From positions 1-36,093 of the forward strand of contig NZ_JAEEGC010000029.1 of the NCBI RefSeq assembly GCF_019207025.1: a DNA stretch of 36,093 nucleotides. Direction: 5' to 3'. This stretch comes from Clostridium thailandense. GTDB taxonomy: Bacteria > Bacillota > Clostridia > Clostridiales > Clostridiaceae. The notes beneath the pieces were generated by a model that saw only the letters and a program-made list of their open reading frames with translations, did not search any database and was not told the DNA's origin. A program made the position numbers and the translations under genes. The first letter of the stretch is position 1, and every line of letters starts with the position of its first letter. Positions 25,735-33,429 of the stretch are shown one piece after another.

Positions 25735-26172
25735 TTATATTAGCTCCATTGCAGATTTCTTTAACAATTCTATTTTACCTTCATAATCGACAACTGTATT
25801 ATCATAAATTTCTTTAACCGTCTTGAAGTAATTTATAAATTCATATTGTTTATTTTTACTTATATTAAATCTTGCTGCAAGCCCCTTCAAGAATTGAATT
25901 TCTTTCTCATCATACTCTCCATCACATAGAGCCAATCCAACTAATTCAAAATAAATTATATTTTTAATCTTTTCTTCAGCTTTTTCAAATTCTTTTACAG
26001 ATGTCTCAAAGTCTATTTTTTTTATATTTTTCTCATCTAACTCAAGCTCCTGTATATAATCATCAATTAAGTCTTTTTCATTTTTGGCAAATACATTATC
26101 TACATTAGCTAAAGCCTCAACTAAATTTATAAAAGCATTGGCTTCTTTTTTATTAAGTTCATTTAAAAACAT
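25735..26172 (-). CDS. TerB-like small protein
   Basis: A 145-residue soluble, Glu/Lys-rich, all-helical protein. The pattern AFINLVEALANVDNVFAKNE then LALCDGEYDEKEIQFLKGLA, with paired acidic residues (DNVFAKNEKDL; DGEYDEKE), matches the two acidic helix-pairs of TerB/tellurite-resistance-like domains, thought to bind metal ions. I chose ATG at 26172 with GGGGTGA 8 bases upstream; the longer frame adds an unlikely hydrophobic start. It follows the PspA gene on the same strand, a pairing that suggests a membrane-stress response; that is inference. Separated from pspA by a stepped hairpin. Confidence 0.65.
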   Translation of the reverse strand: MFLNELNKKEANAFINLVEALANVDNVFAKNEKDLIDDYIQELELDEKNIKKIDFETSVKEFEKAEEKIKNIIYFELVGLALCDGEYDEKEIQFLKGLAARFNISKNKQYEFINYFKTVKEIYDNTVVDYEGKIELLKKSAMELI

Positions 26173-26224
26173 TGTTAAACTCACCCCATCCAATATTATT
26201 ACCACATTATATAGTACAAATTGC

Positions 26225-26269
26225 ATCAATAAATTACTTGCCCTATTAAATAGGGCATAATTTATTGAT
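26225..26269 (-). terminator. Two-step hairpin between pspA and the TerB-like gene
   Basis: Outer arms ATCAATAAATT (26225-26235) and AATTTATTGAT (26259-26269), inner arms GCCCTATT (26240-26247) and AATAGGGC (26249-26256), separated by small bulges. It lies 50 bases after the pspA stop. Without a U-run it may be an attenuator, message-processing site or terminator. Confidence 0.5.
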
Positions 26270-26319
26270 TAATACAATATTACAACATTACTGTTTTATT
26301 GTTAATAGTATTATTGAAT

Positions 26320-26964
26320 TTATTTATATTTTTGTAATTCAGCATCTAAATCAACTTCTTTTAATTTTTCAAATTCTTTATCTAAAGTATCTTCTTGCCT
26401 TAAGTCTTGTAATCCATCTGCAAAAGATTCCTTTTTTTGAATTTTTCTTTCTATATCATCTAAATTTATTTTGTTACTTCCTGCATCTACATTAGCTAAA
26501 ATCTCATTGACCTTCTTGCTTGCTTCTGCATTATTATATCTAGCAGCAGCTTCATCTCTATAGGATCTAGTTTTCTCAATTTCATTTTGCAAATCTGCTA
26601 ACTTTTTCTTAATAGCTTCAGCTTTTTTAATTGACTCCTCATAACTTATCTTTAATGATTCATAACTCTTATCAGCTTCAAGCTTTTTAGCCAAAGCTTT
26701 TTTGGCTAATTCTTCATTTCCCTTACTCATAGCAAGTCTTACTTTTTCGTCATATTCCTCAGATTCCCTTTTGGCATTATTCATTTTCTTTTCAGTCTCA
26801 TGTACATTTCCTAAGATTTGTGCAGATGAAAGTTTTGCTTTATTTAAACTTTCATCCATATCTCTTATTTTTTGATCTAAAAGTTCTATTGGATTTTCAA
26901 CCTCATCTAAAGCGCCATTAACCTTTGCTCTAAAAATATTTGATATTCTTGTAAACATTCCCAT
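26320..26964 (-). CDS. pspA: PspA/IM30 family membrane-stress protein
   Basis: A 214-residue coiled-coil protein of the PspA/Vipp1 (ESCRT-III-like) family that binds the inner membrane face and protects it when proton motive force or lipid packing is disturbed. The start MGMFTRISNIFRAKVNGAL is the amphipathic helix and ENPIELLDQKIRDMDESLNKA is the family's opening of helix 1; the long central part (about 30-145) is nearly all Lys/Glu/Ala coiled coil, and the C-terminal EKLKEVDLDAELQKYK is typical. ATG at 26964 has GGAGG 7 bases upstream; a more upstream in-frame ATG adds ten residues and lacks one. Partner PspF or LiaF-type regulators are not in the window. The TerB-like gene follows. Confidence 0.93.
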   Translation of the reverse strand: MGMFTRISNIFRAKVNGALDEVENPIELLDQKIRDMDESLNKAKLSSAQILGNVHETEKKMNNAKRESEEYDEKVRLAMSKGNEELAKKALAKKLEADKSYESLKISYEESIKKAEAIKKKLADLQNEIEKTRSYRDEAAARYNNAEASKKVNEILANVDAGSNKINLDDIERKIQKKESFADGLQDLRQEDTLDKEFEKLKEVDLDAELQKYK

Positions 26965-27180
26965 AATATATCCTCCCAGAATTTTTTTATTCAATTTATT
27001 CGTTTTTAACTATGAACTTATTATATAGTTTTTCATACTGTTTAACAATATTATTCCAAACCGTTTTTGCGTGGTTTTTAACTTTATTCCTCGAAATATC
27101 TAGCTCAATCTTCCACTATCTAAATATATCTATTTTGGCTAATAAAATTAACTCTAACAGTAATATTTGTTTTCATGCAA

Positions 27181-27214
27181 AAGAGCCTGTATCCTTAAAT
27201 AAATACAGACTCTT
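27181..27214 (-). terminator. Terminator of the glycyl radical enzyme operon
   Basis: AAGAGcCTGTAT (27181-27192) pairs with ATACAGaCTCTT (27203-27214) with one mismatch; on the minus strand UUUU follows. It is about 50 bases beyond the activase stop. The rest of 26965-27263 shows no convincing gene. Confidence 0.65.
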
Positions 27215-27263
27215 AAACTATCTACACTTTCTTTTATGCTTACTAACTTCACTATATAATGAT

Positions 27264-28172
27264 TTATATTACACAAATAACCCCTTCACTTTCAATTAGT
27301 TGCTTTATATGCTCCATTTCTCTATTCTCTGGAGCACTTATTTCTGGCATCTTATATTCCAATCCCAATTGGTTATATTTTGCCTGCCCTAACTTATGAT
27401 AAGGCAAAATATTGATTCTACTTATATTGTTTTTGAAACAAAATCTTGCAGTTTCCAACATGTTCTCCTTATCATCATTAAAACCTGGAATTATTGGAAT
27501 ACGCACAATGACAGGTCTATGCTGTGCTATTATTTTTATATTTTCAAGTATCATCTCATTAGTTACACCTGTAAGTTCTCTATGTTTATTGGGATCCATA
27601 TGCTTTATATCTATTAAAAATAAATCTGTATAAGCAATAAATTCTTTAACTATTTCCATGCTTGTAAGCATAGCACTTTCAATAGCGGTATTTATATATT
27701 CTTCCTTACAAGCTTTTAAAATTTCAATAGCAAATTCGGGTTGATAAGTAGGGTCTCCCCCAGATAAGGTTACGCCTCCTTCTCCCCTATAATAAGGTAT
27801 GTCCCTCTTTATTGATTTCATTACATCTTTAACTGTAGCAATCTTCCCAACTACAGTTAAAGCCTCATTGTAGCAAGCTTCAACACAGCTTCTCTCTTTA
27901 CATTCACTGCATTTGCTTTTATCTATACTAATTCCACTATTATTAAAGGCTAATGCTTTACTATTGCAAGCTTTTTCACATTCCAAGCAACCTTTACATT
28001 TAGTTAAATAATACCTAATCTCTGTCTCTCTTCTCTGTCCTTCTGGATTTGCACACCACAAACATTTTAAAGGACAACCTTTTAGAAATACAAGAGTTCT
28101 AGTCCCAGGGCCATCATGGAAAGAAAGGCTCTGTATATCAAATATAATACCTTCCTTTTTTAAATTAGCCAT
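27264..28172 (-). CDS. Glycyl radical enzyme activating enzyme (radical SAM)
   Basis: A 302-residue radical SAM activase that installs the glycyl radical on the partner enzyme encoded directly upstream. The SAM cluster motif is GCPLKCLWCAN (Cys33, Cys37, Cys40: CxxxCxxC). An insert with two [4Fe-4S] clusters follows (Cys59-x2-62-x2-65-x3-69; Cys88-x2-91-x4-96-x3-100), the type found in activases of GREs other than pyruvate formate-lyase itself. GGVTLSGGDPTYQPEF is the SAM-binding Gly motif region. It starts 49 bases after the GRE gene, with GGGAGA before ATG. It is specific to its GRE, so the pair must be read together. Confidence 0.94.
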   Translation of the reverse strand: MANLKKEGIIFDIQSLSFHDGPGTRTLVFLKGCPLKCLWCANPEGQRRETEIRYYLTKCKGCLECEKACNSKALAFNNSGISIDKSKCSECKERSCVEACYNEALTVVGKIATVKDVMKSIKRDIPYYRGEGGVTLSGGDPTYQPEFAIEILKACKEEYINTAIESAMLTSMEIVKEFIAYTDLFLIDIKHMDPNKHRELTGVTNEMILENIKIIAQHRPVIVRIPIIPGFNDDKENMLETARFCFKNNISRINILPYHKLGQAKYNQLGLEYKMPEISAPENREMEHIKQLIESEGVICVI

Positions 28173-28221
28173 AAATTCACTCTCCCAAATTTTATAAAAT
28201 TTAGAATTAAAAATTCTTACT

Positions 28222-30828
28222 TTAGAAACCAGTAGCTGTATATTCCGTTCTTGCTATTATTTCATCTTGAATTGGTTTTGCAAGCTCTATCCAATAAGCA
28301 CTGAAGCCAGCTACACGAACTATTAGATCTCGATATTTCTCTGGATGCTGCTGTGCATCTTTTAACATAGCAGAATCAACTATATTAAATTGAATGTGAT
28401 ATCCACCCCTACCAAAATAAGATTTTACTAAATCTATTAATTTACGCGATCCACTTCCACCTTTAACGGCATTCGGATGAATTTTCATATTTAATTGTAC
28501 ACTACGCATTTTAACAGGATCTAATTTAATACCAGACTCAAATAGCGCAATTGGTCCATTGAGATCGGTGCCTGGAGTTGCAGATAATATACCATCAGTT
28601 AAGCTAACTCCTGAAACTCTTCCATCTGGAGTAGCTCCACATACACGTCCAAATGGTCCGTGAGCTGATATAGATAATCCCGCTGGAATCCATTGCAATC
28701 CTAAATATGTGGTTTCAGATAAGCAAGTGTCATTGTAATGATTCCAGCAGTCTACAAATATACTATCTACATAGTCATCATCATTTCCAAATTTTTCAAC
28801 ATTACAAATATCTCTATGAATTTTTTCATATTTCTTATCAACTCTTCTCTGCTCAAGCATTGAAAAGTTTCCAACCTTATCAGCCTTTTCAAAGCCGAAA
28901 TTATCCCTCATAGCTTCTCTTAATTGATCAAAAGTATATTTTTTGTCTTCAAACACAAGTTTCTTTATAGCTGCTAATCCATTAGTAATATTAACCATAC
29001 CTGAGTTTAGTAGAGTTACTGACTTATTATAACGTGCTCCATTCGAATCAAGTGGCTTACCATTTTTAACACAGTCTTTTACAAGTACTGACCCCATTAC
29101 AAGTGGGTTAATTTCTCGGTGAACTGCCATTACATAATTCCAATAGCGCATATAAACCTTTAAGAATTTTTCTTCTACCTTACACCATGAATTCCATAAA
29201 TCTTCATAAGTTTTAAATTCTCCAAGAGGTTCTACACATCTAATACCTGTTCTTGGATCTACACCATCATTTAGTACTATTTCAAAACACTTAACTTCGT
29301 TAAAAAATCCTGGATGGCATATTCCATGACAAGTTCCCTGCATTTGAACTTCAACACATCCACCTAATGCTACATCTCTAGCATCTTCTATTGTAATTCC
29401 CTCTTCTAAATGATTTTGAAGCAAGTGTTGAATAGATGCTTCATTATTAAACCATGCTGGATAACCAGCTCCTGTTTTAGTACATTCAGCAGCCTTCATA
29501 AGCAATCTATCACTAGTTCTTGAGTTAACCATAATCCCCAAAGTAGGTTGTATTGTCTGCATGCTAGTACCTGCCTCAAGAATTATTTCTTCTAGTTCAT
29601 TGTCAGCACATCTTCCATTCTTGTCAACACCACCTACAACCATATGCTGAAACGAATTTCCTGATGCCAAGGCTTCCCAACTTCTAGGAGCTACATATTC
29701 TTCACTAGCAAATTTTACTCTTACTAATTCCATTAATTCTACTGCTTCTTCTCTAGTTAAATTTCCTTCTTCTATATCTTTTTTATACAACGGATATAAA
29801 AGTTGTCCCCAACGTCCTGGCGAAAGTCCTACAATTGGTCCATCTAAAGCAACAGAAATATGAGCTATCCATGCTGATTGTAAACCTTCATAAAAATTTC
29901 TTGCTGGCTTTGCTGGTACCCATTCTAGTGCTTCAGATATTCTTAATAATTCATTTTTTCTTTGTTCATCTTTTTCTTCCTTAGCCATTTCCTTGGCTTT
30001 GTCAGCATAGTTTTCAGCCCAATTAATGACACCTTCACAAACTAATATAGTAGCTCTCCAAAAAATTATCTTTTCAGCCACTTCACGAGTTGTTGGAATA
30101 GTACTTTTTATTTTTTCTCTGCATTCTTCAATAACAGCTTCTAAACCTCTTTCTACAACAATATCATAAGCCGGAATCCATCTTCCTTCTAGTATAGATA
30201 CAATACTTGGTGGAAATATAACTGTATTGAACGCATTCTCTAGATCTTTATACTCGGGCATAGTTTCTTCCAAAAATTTTTCTGCCTCATCTTCAATGCA
30301 TTTACCTTCCCAATATTTACAAGATTCAATTAGTGGTTCTGCATCTTCTTCCTTCATTGCGAAAATGCCCATTTGAATTGTACTGTCATCCTCTTTATGT
30401 TCACGACCGCCACCCATTCCAATGTCATAAACATCATCACTTACATGGTCAGCTTTTGAAATCATATGAGAGTAGAATTTTTGACTATATTGTAAATATA
30501 CTGGTGCTCCTCTCATATATCTAGTTTTTTGCATGGTTATTAATTCATAAGGTTGAATCGCTGGAGTAATATTTTCAATAGCATATTTATAAGCGCGTGC
30601 ACGGCGAATTAATAATGGTTCACCTTCTGCTCTCTTCCACTCTTCTGTATAAAGAATGCTAAACTGAGGGTCCAACATGCATCTTGCTTCTAAAAGACGA
30701 TTCCTTATTTTTCTTCCTCTTTCAGTAGTAGGATCTTTAGCTATCTCTCTTGGAACATATCCCTCTTTCTGCTGCTCCTCTTCAGTAAGCGGCCACTTAA
30801 CAGTTTTAAGATTTTCAAAATCAACCAC
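28222..30828 (-). CDS. Glycyl radical enzyme, arylacetate-decarboxylase-like, substrate unassigned
   Basis: An 868-residue PFL-superfamily enzyme. The glycyl loop is near the C-terminus: VRVAGFSAYW with Gly841. The thiyl Cys is Cys491 in LGGCVEVQ, with Glu493 two residues on. As recalled, the clostridial p-hydroxyphenylacetate decarboxylase ends RVAGFTQYW, then KPIQDEVIYRTEY; this enzyme ends KPIQDEIIARTEY, and shares LSxGRxGQ, the QPTL segment and AGYPAW. The arylacetate clade (HPAD, indoleacetate and phenylacetate decarboxylases) is therefore favoured over PFL, choline lyase, glycerol dehydratase or HypD. HPAD needs a small subunit; none lies between the GRE and its activase, which fits indoleacetate/phenylacetate-type enzymes better. 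Substrate is inference. Start is GTG with a GGGG box; only 26 bases from the chemoreceptor remnant. Confidence 0.88.
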   Translation of the reverse strand: MVDFENLKTVKWPLTEEEQQKEGYVPREIAKDPTTERGRKIRNRLLEARCMLDPQFSILYTEEWKRAEGEPLLIRRARAYKYAIENITPAIQPYELITMQKTRYMRGAPVYLQYSQKFYSHMISKADHVSDDVYDIGMGGGREHKEDDSTIQMGIFAMKEEDAEPLIESCKYWEGKCIEDEAEKFLEETMPEYKDLENAFNTVIFPPSIVSILEGRWIPAYDIVVERGLEAVIEECREKIKSTIPTTREVAEKIIFWRATILVCEGVINWAENYADKAKEMAKEEKDEQRKNELLRISEALEWVPAKPARNFYEGLQSAWIAHISVALDGPIVGLSPGRWGQLLYPLYKKDIEEGNLTREEAVELMELVRVKFASEEYVAPRSWEALASGNSFQHMVVGGVDKNGRCADNELEEIILEAGTSMQTIQPTLGIMVNSRTSDRLLMKAAECTKTGAGYPAWFNNEASIQHLLQNHLEEGITIEDARDVALGGCVEVQMQGTCHGICHPGFFNEVKCFEIVLNDGVDPRTGIRCVEPLGEFKTYEDLWNSWCKVEEKFLKVYMRYWNYVMAVHREINPLVMGSVLVKDCVKNGKPLDSNGARYNKSVTLLNSGMVNITNGLAAIKKLVFEDKKYTFDQLREAMRDNFGFEKADKVGNFSMLEQRRVDKKYEKIHRDICNVEKFGNDDDYVDSIFVDCWNHYNDTCLSETTYLGLQWIPAGLSISAHGPFGRVCGATPDGRVSGVSLTDGILSATPGTDLNGPIALFESGIKLDPVKMRSVQLNMKIHPNAVKGGSGSRKLIDLVKSYFGRGGYHIQFNIVDSAMLKDAQQHPEKYRDLIVRVAGFSAYWIELAKPIQDEIIARTEYTATGF

Positions 30829-30854
30829 TTTCTTATTCCCCTTTCGTTTTAAAA

Positions 30855-31955
30855 TTATATTTTAAATTTAAGTATCAGCTCATTAATTCTTTGTGCCAAT
30901 TCTGTTTGCTGCTGAGCAGTTTCAGATACTTGTCTCATAAAAACAAAAGATGTATTGACATTCTCCACAATTTCACTAGAACTTTTTAAAGATTTTTTAG
31001 ACATTAGTGTCATTGTCTGCACTGATTCATTTACTTCGTTAACACTTGCTGGCAAATTTTCCGCCATCACAGCTAATTCTTTAGACATGCTACTTACAAA
31101 ATCAGCATCATTTGAATATTCTTTCCCTACTTCAGCAAAAAAACTAAACTGCTCTGTTACATCCTTGTCCATAAATTTCAATAACTCTTTGCTATTGTCA
31201 GATAGGCTTTTAAATGCTTGTTCTACCTTATCAATAGTTTCTTTTACCTTCGAAACAGTTTCTGAAGATTGTTCTGCTAAACTTCTCACCTCATCTGCAA
31301 CTACTGCCAAACCTTTTCCTGCTTCACCAGCTCTTGATGCTTCTATAGCTGCATTTAAGGCAAGTAAATTTGTTTGCTCTGCTATACTTGAAATTACACC
31401 TGCCATACCTTTAACATCTTCTACAACCTTGACTGCTTTAATAGAATCTAATATTTTTTCTTCCTTTTCCAAATATACTTTCCTATTTTCTCTGATGGCA
31501 TTATCTCATTTATTTTGTATTAGATTTGATCTTTCCTTAATCTTTAAAGCATTGCTATTCCCACTCAATGCATCTTTATAATATTCTAAATCTTTGCCAC
31601 TTGAAACAGCATCCTTTATGGTACTTCGAACTGTCCCATCGACATATATAACATTACATTCTTTAACCCCCCACTTCTTGGATTCTTCTGTTAGAATTGG
31701 TTTTTGAATATTCCAATCTATAGATTGAATTTGAGGCGAGACTGATATGTTCTGGACAATTTGTATATTATTTGATATGTAATTAGAAATTGCGTAGCTC
31801 AAATCATCAATTCTACTATTCATTGAGCTTTCTATCGACTTGTTCATAGACTTTTGTGACAGATAATAAGAAGTAGCACTTAATAAACTACAAGTAAATA
31901 GTATTATAAGTGAAACTTGTAATACTATTTTTGTTGATACCTTTTTTATCTTCAT
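30855..31955 (-). pseudogene. Methyl-accepting chemotaxis protein, disrupted
   Basis: N-terminal part (31506-31955, 149 codons): a signal anchor (about 10-30), then the start of a dCache-type sensor domain (VYVDGTVRSTIKDAVSSG-type loop). An in-frame TGA at 31506-31508 is followed, in the same frame, by the methyl-accepting domain (to 30855), with [20 protein letters not shown] and [13 protein letters not shown]. Counting the stop, the whole is about 366 codons; family members of this kind are typically 550-670. The rest of the cache domain, the second transmembrane segment, the HAMP domain and the first adaptation helix are missing, so an internal deletion is likely besides the stop. GGAGGAGG precedes ATG. 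A small TTG-initiated signalling protein from the second half is possible but without a ribosome site. It directly precedes the GRE gene. Confidence 0.88.
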
Positions 31956-32285
31956 TACTCCTCCTCCTATTGTTATTTTTATAGCTTAGTTTATAGTTAA
32001 CATATACTATTTAATAATCTACTCAAAAATACAATTTATGCTCATTAACATATAATTTATTACATATAATATAATCTTTAGCCATATATGTATACCATAT
32101 GCTTAACAGTTAATTTAATACATATTATTATAATATCATACTTTTTATAAAAATATAGTTTTTTTTCAATTTTCTTTAACTTTACAAAAAAACATTTTAA
32201 ATTATTCCGAAATATTTACATTAATAAAAAAATATGTTAGTGCCCCATTAAGCATTAACATATTTCTTGCTTCTGGTAAATTATA
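31956..32285. other. Intergenic region, AT-rich
   Basis: 330 bases, extremely AT-rich, holding the chemoreceptor leader (ribosome site at its 31956 end) and, near 32230-32265, the terminator of the Lys/Glu-rich gene. No sigma-A or sigma-D promoter of good match and no gene seen. Confidence 0.6.
32230..32265 (-). terminator. Terminator of the Lys/Glu-rich protein gene
   Basis: AAATATGTTA (32230-32239) and TAACATATTT (32256-32265), stem of 10 bp, followed on the minus strand by a run of seven U; 20 bases after the stop codon at 32286. Confidence 0.82.
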
Positions 32286-33194
32286 TTACAGTTCCACTAG
32301 CACAATTTTCTTTAAAGATATCAAAATATCTTTTTCAACAACAACAAAATCGCCCCCTACTGCAGTTATGATTTTATTATTCATATACCTTAATTCCCCA
32401 CATCCTTTAGTTTGTATAAAGACTCTTTTCCCTATTATTGAACTGAAATATATTCTAAACTCATCTTCTTCAAATACGTTAGTACTATCAGAAATTTCAT
32501 CTTCATTATTGAAGTCAATAGAGATTAATTCGCTGCTTTTAATGCCAATTATCTCATTTATTAAAAGCAAAATTGTTGTATCCTCTCTAGTTTTTAATTC
32601 AACAATATTGTTTTTAACTCCTAATATCAAAGCATTATCTATTACACCTCTTATTGGATCTGAAATGTAAAAGATAACCTTTTTATTAATTAGTCGTCTT
32701 AATATATTCTTAATTCCACATTTACTTCTAGAATCTTTTTTATTCTCTATATATCTAGGACATCTTCTCATATGTGAAAATGATTCTATTTCCTTTTTTA
32801 CATTCTTTTTATGTTCTTCAATTTCATTTTTCCCTTGTGAATTTTTTTTACGCTCTTCAACCTTATTTTCTTTTTTTACATTCTTTTTAACCCCTTCAAC
32901 CTCACTTTCTTTTTTTGACTTAACACCTAAATCTTCTTTAATATTTTTCCCTTTCTCCTTTCCCCTGCTTATATGTTCTTTATCTTCTGTTTTCTTTCTT
33001 TCAGTTAATTCATTGCCATTAATTAACTGAAGTTCCTTAATAACATCATATATTTCTTTTATTTCTTTTACACTTAATATATCTTTTTCATTATCTATTT
33101 TTATTTCATTTTTGTCTCTGATATATCCATTCATATACTTTGGCAGCATATAAAAAAGAAGTTCTACTAGCTTGTCAGTATCATTTCTTGCCAT
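32286..33194 (-). CDS. Lys/Glu-rich protein with two C-terminal beta-type repeats, unassigned
   Basis: A 302-residue protein of unknown function. Residues 1-60 form a helical domain (KLVELLFYMLPKYMNGYI). Residues about 65-140 are a highly charged Lys/Glu linker with an imperfect repeat (GVKKNVKKENKVEERKKN and EEHKKNVKKE). A short Cys-containing segment (MRRCPRYIENKKD) leads into two similar units: about 165-220 (INKKVIFYISDPIRGVIDNA, then NNIVELKT) and about 250-302 (IIGKRVFIQTKGCGELRYM, then GDFVVVEKDI). Each has the strand pattern of small Sm/SH3-like barrels such as DUF2642, seen in some spore-coat-associated proteins. A spore or envelope role is guesswork. Monocistronic with its own terminator; ATG has no strong ribosome site. 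Confidence 0.65.
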   Translation of the reverse strand: MARNDTDKLVELLFYMLPKYMNGYIRDKNEIKIDNEKDILSVKEIKEIYDVIKELQLINGNELTERKKTEDKEHISRGKEKGKNIKEDLGVKSKKESEVEGVKKNVKKENKVEERKKNSQGKNEIEEHKKNVKKEIESFSHMRRCPRYIENKKDSRSKCGIKNILRRLINKKVIFYISDPIRGVIDNALILGVKNNIVELKTREDTTILLLINEIIGIKSSELISIDFNNEDEISDSTNVFEEDEFRIYFSSIIGKRVFIQTKGCGELRYMNNKIITAVGGDFVVVEKDILISLKKIVLVEL

Positions 33195-33383
33195 GAATCA
33201 AATAATACCTCCATAAATTTCTAATATATAATATGAGTTTTGTTATATATTAGTTACGTAGTTCATAATCGTATACTCTAACTTTCCAACACAATTTCTA
33301 TATATCTTTAAACTTAGATCTTTTGTACGGAATCCAAGTATTATTTTCCCATATATATAATGAAATATTATCAGAAACTAAAA

Positions 33384-33421
33384 AAATCAGTATGAGTTAC
33401 TTTAATAACTCATACTGATTT
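33384..33421 (-). terminator. Strong terminator of ptsG
   Basis: AAATCAGTATGAGTTA (33384-33399) pairs perfectly with TAACTCATACTGATTT (33406-33421), a 16-bp stem with a 6-base loop, followed on the minus strand by seven U. Confidence 0.92.
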
Positions 33422-33429
33422 AATCTAAA

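Noticed and set aside
27012..27299. Plus-strand open frame of 95 codons between pspA and the activase
   Set aside because: It runs across a terminator hairpin and into the activase gene, has no ribosome site and reads like random AT-rich sequence.
31506..31508. TGA in the chemoreceptor read as selenocysteine
   Set aside because: Chemoreceptors are not selenoproteins, the position is not a conserved Cys, and the flanking architecture is deleted.
30955..31581. 208-codon plus-strand open frame opposite the chemoreceptor
   Set aside because: It lies antisense to a domain with perfect methyl-accepting motifs, has no ribosome site, and its Ser/Thr/Leu-rich composition is that of a mirror frame.
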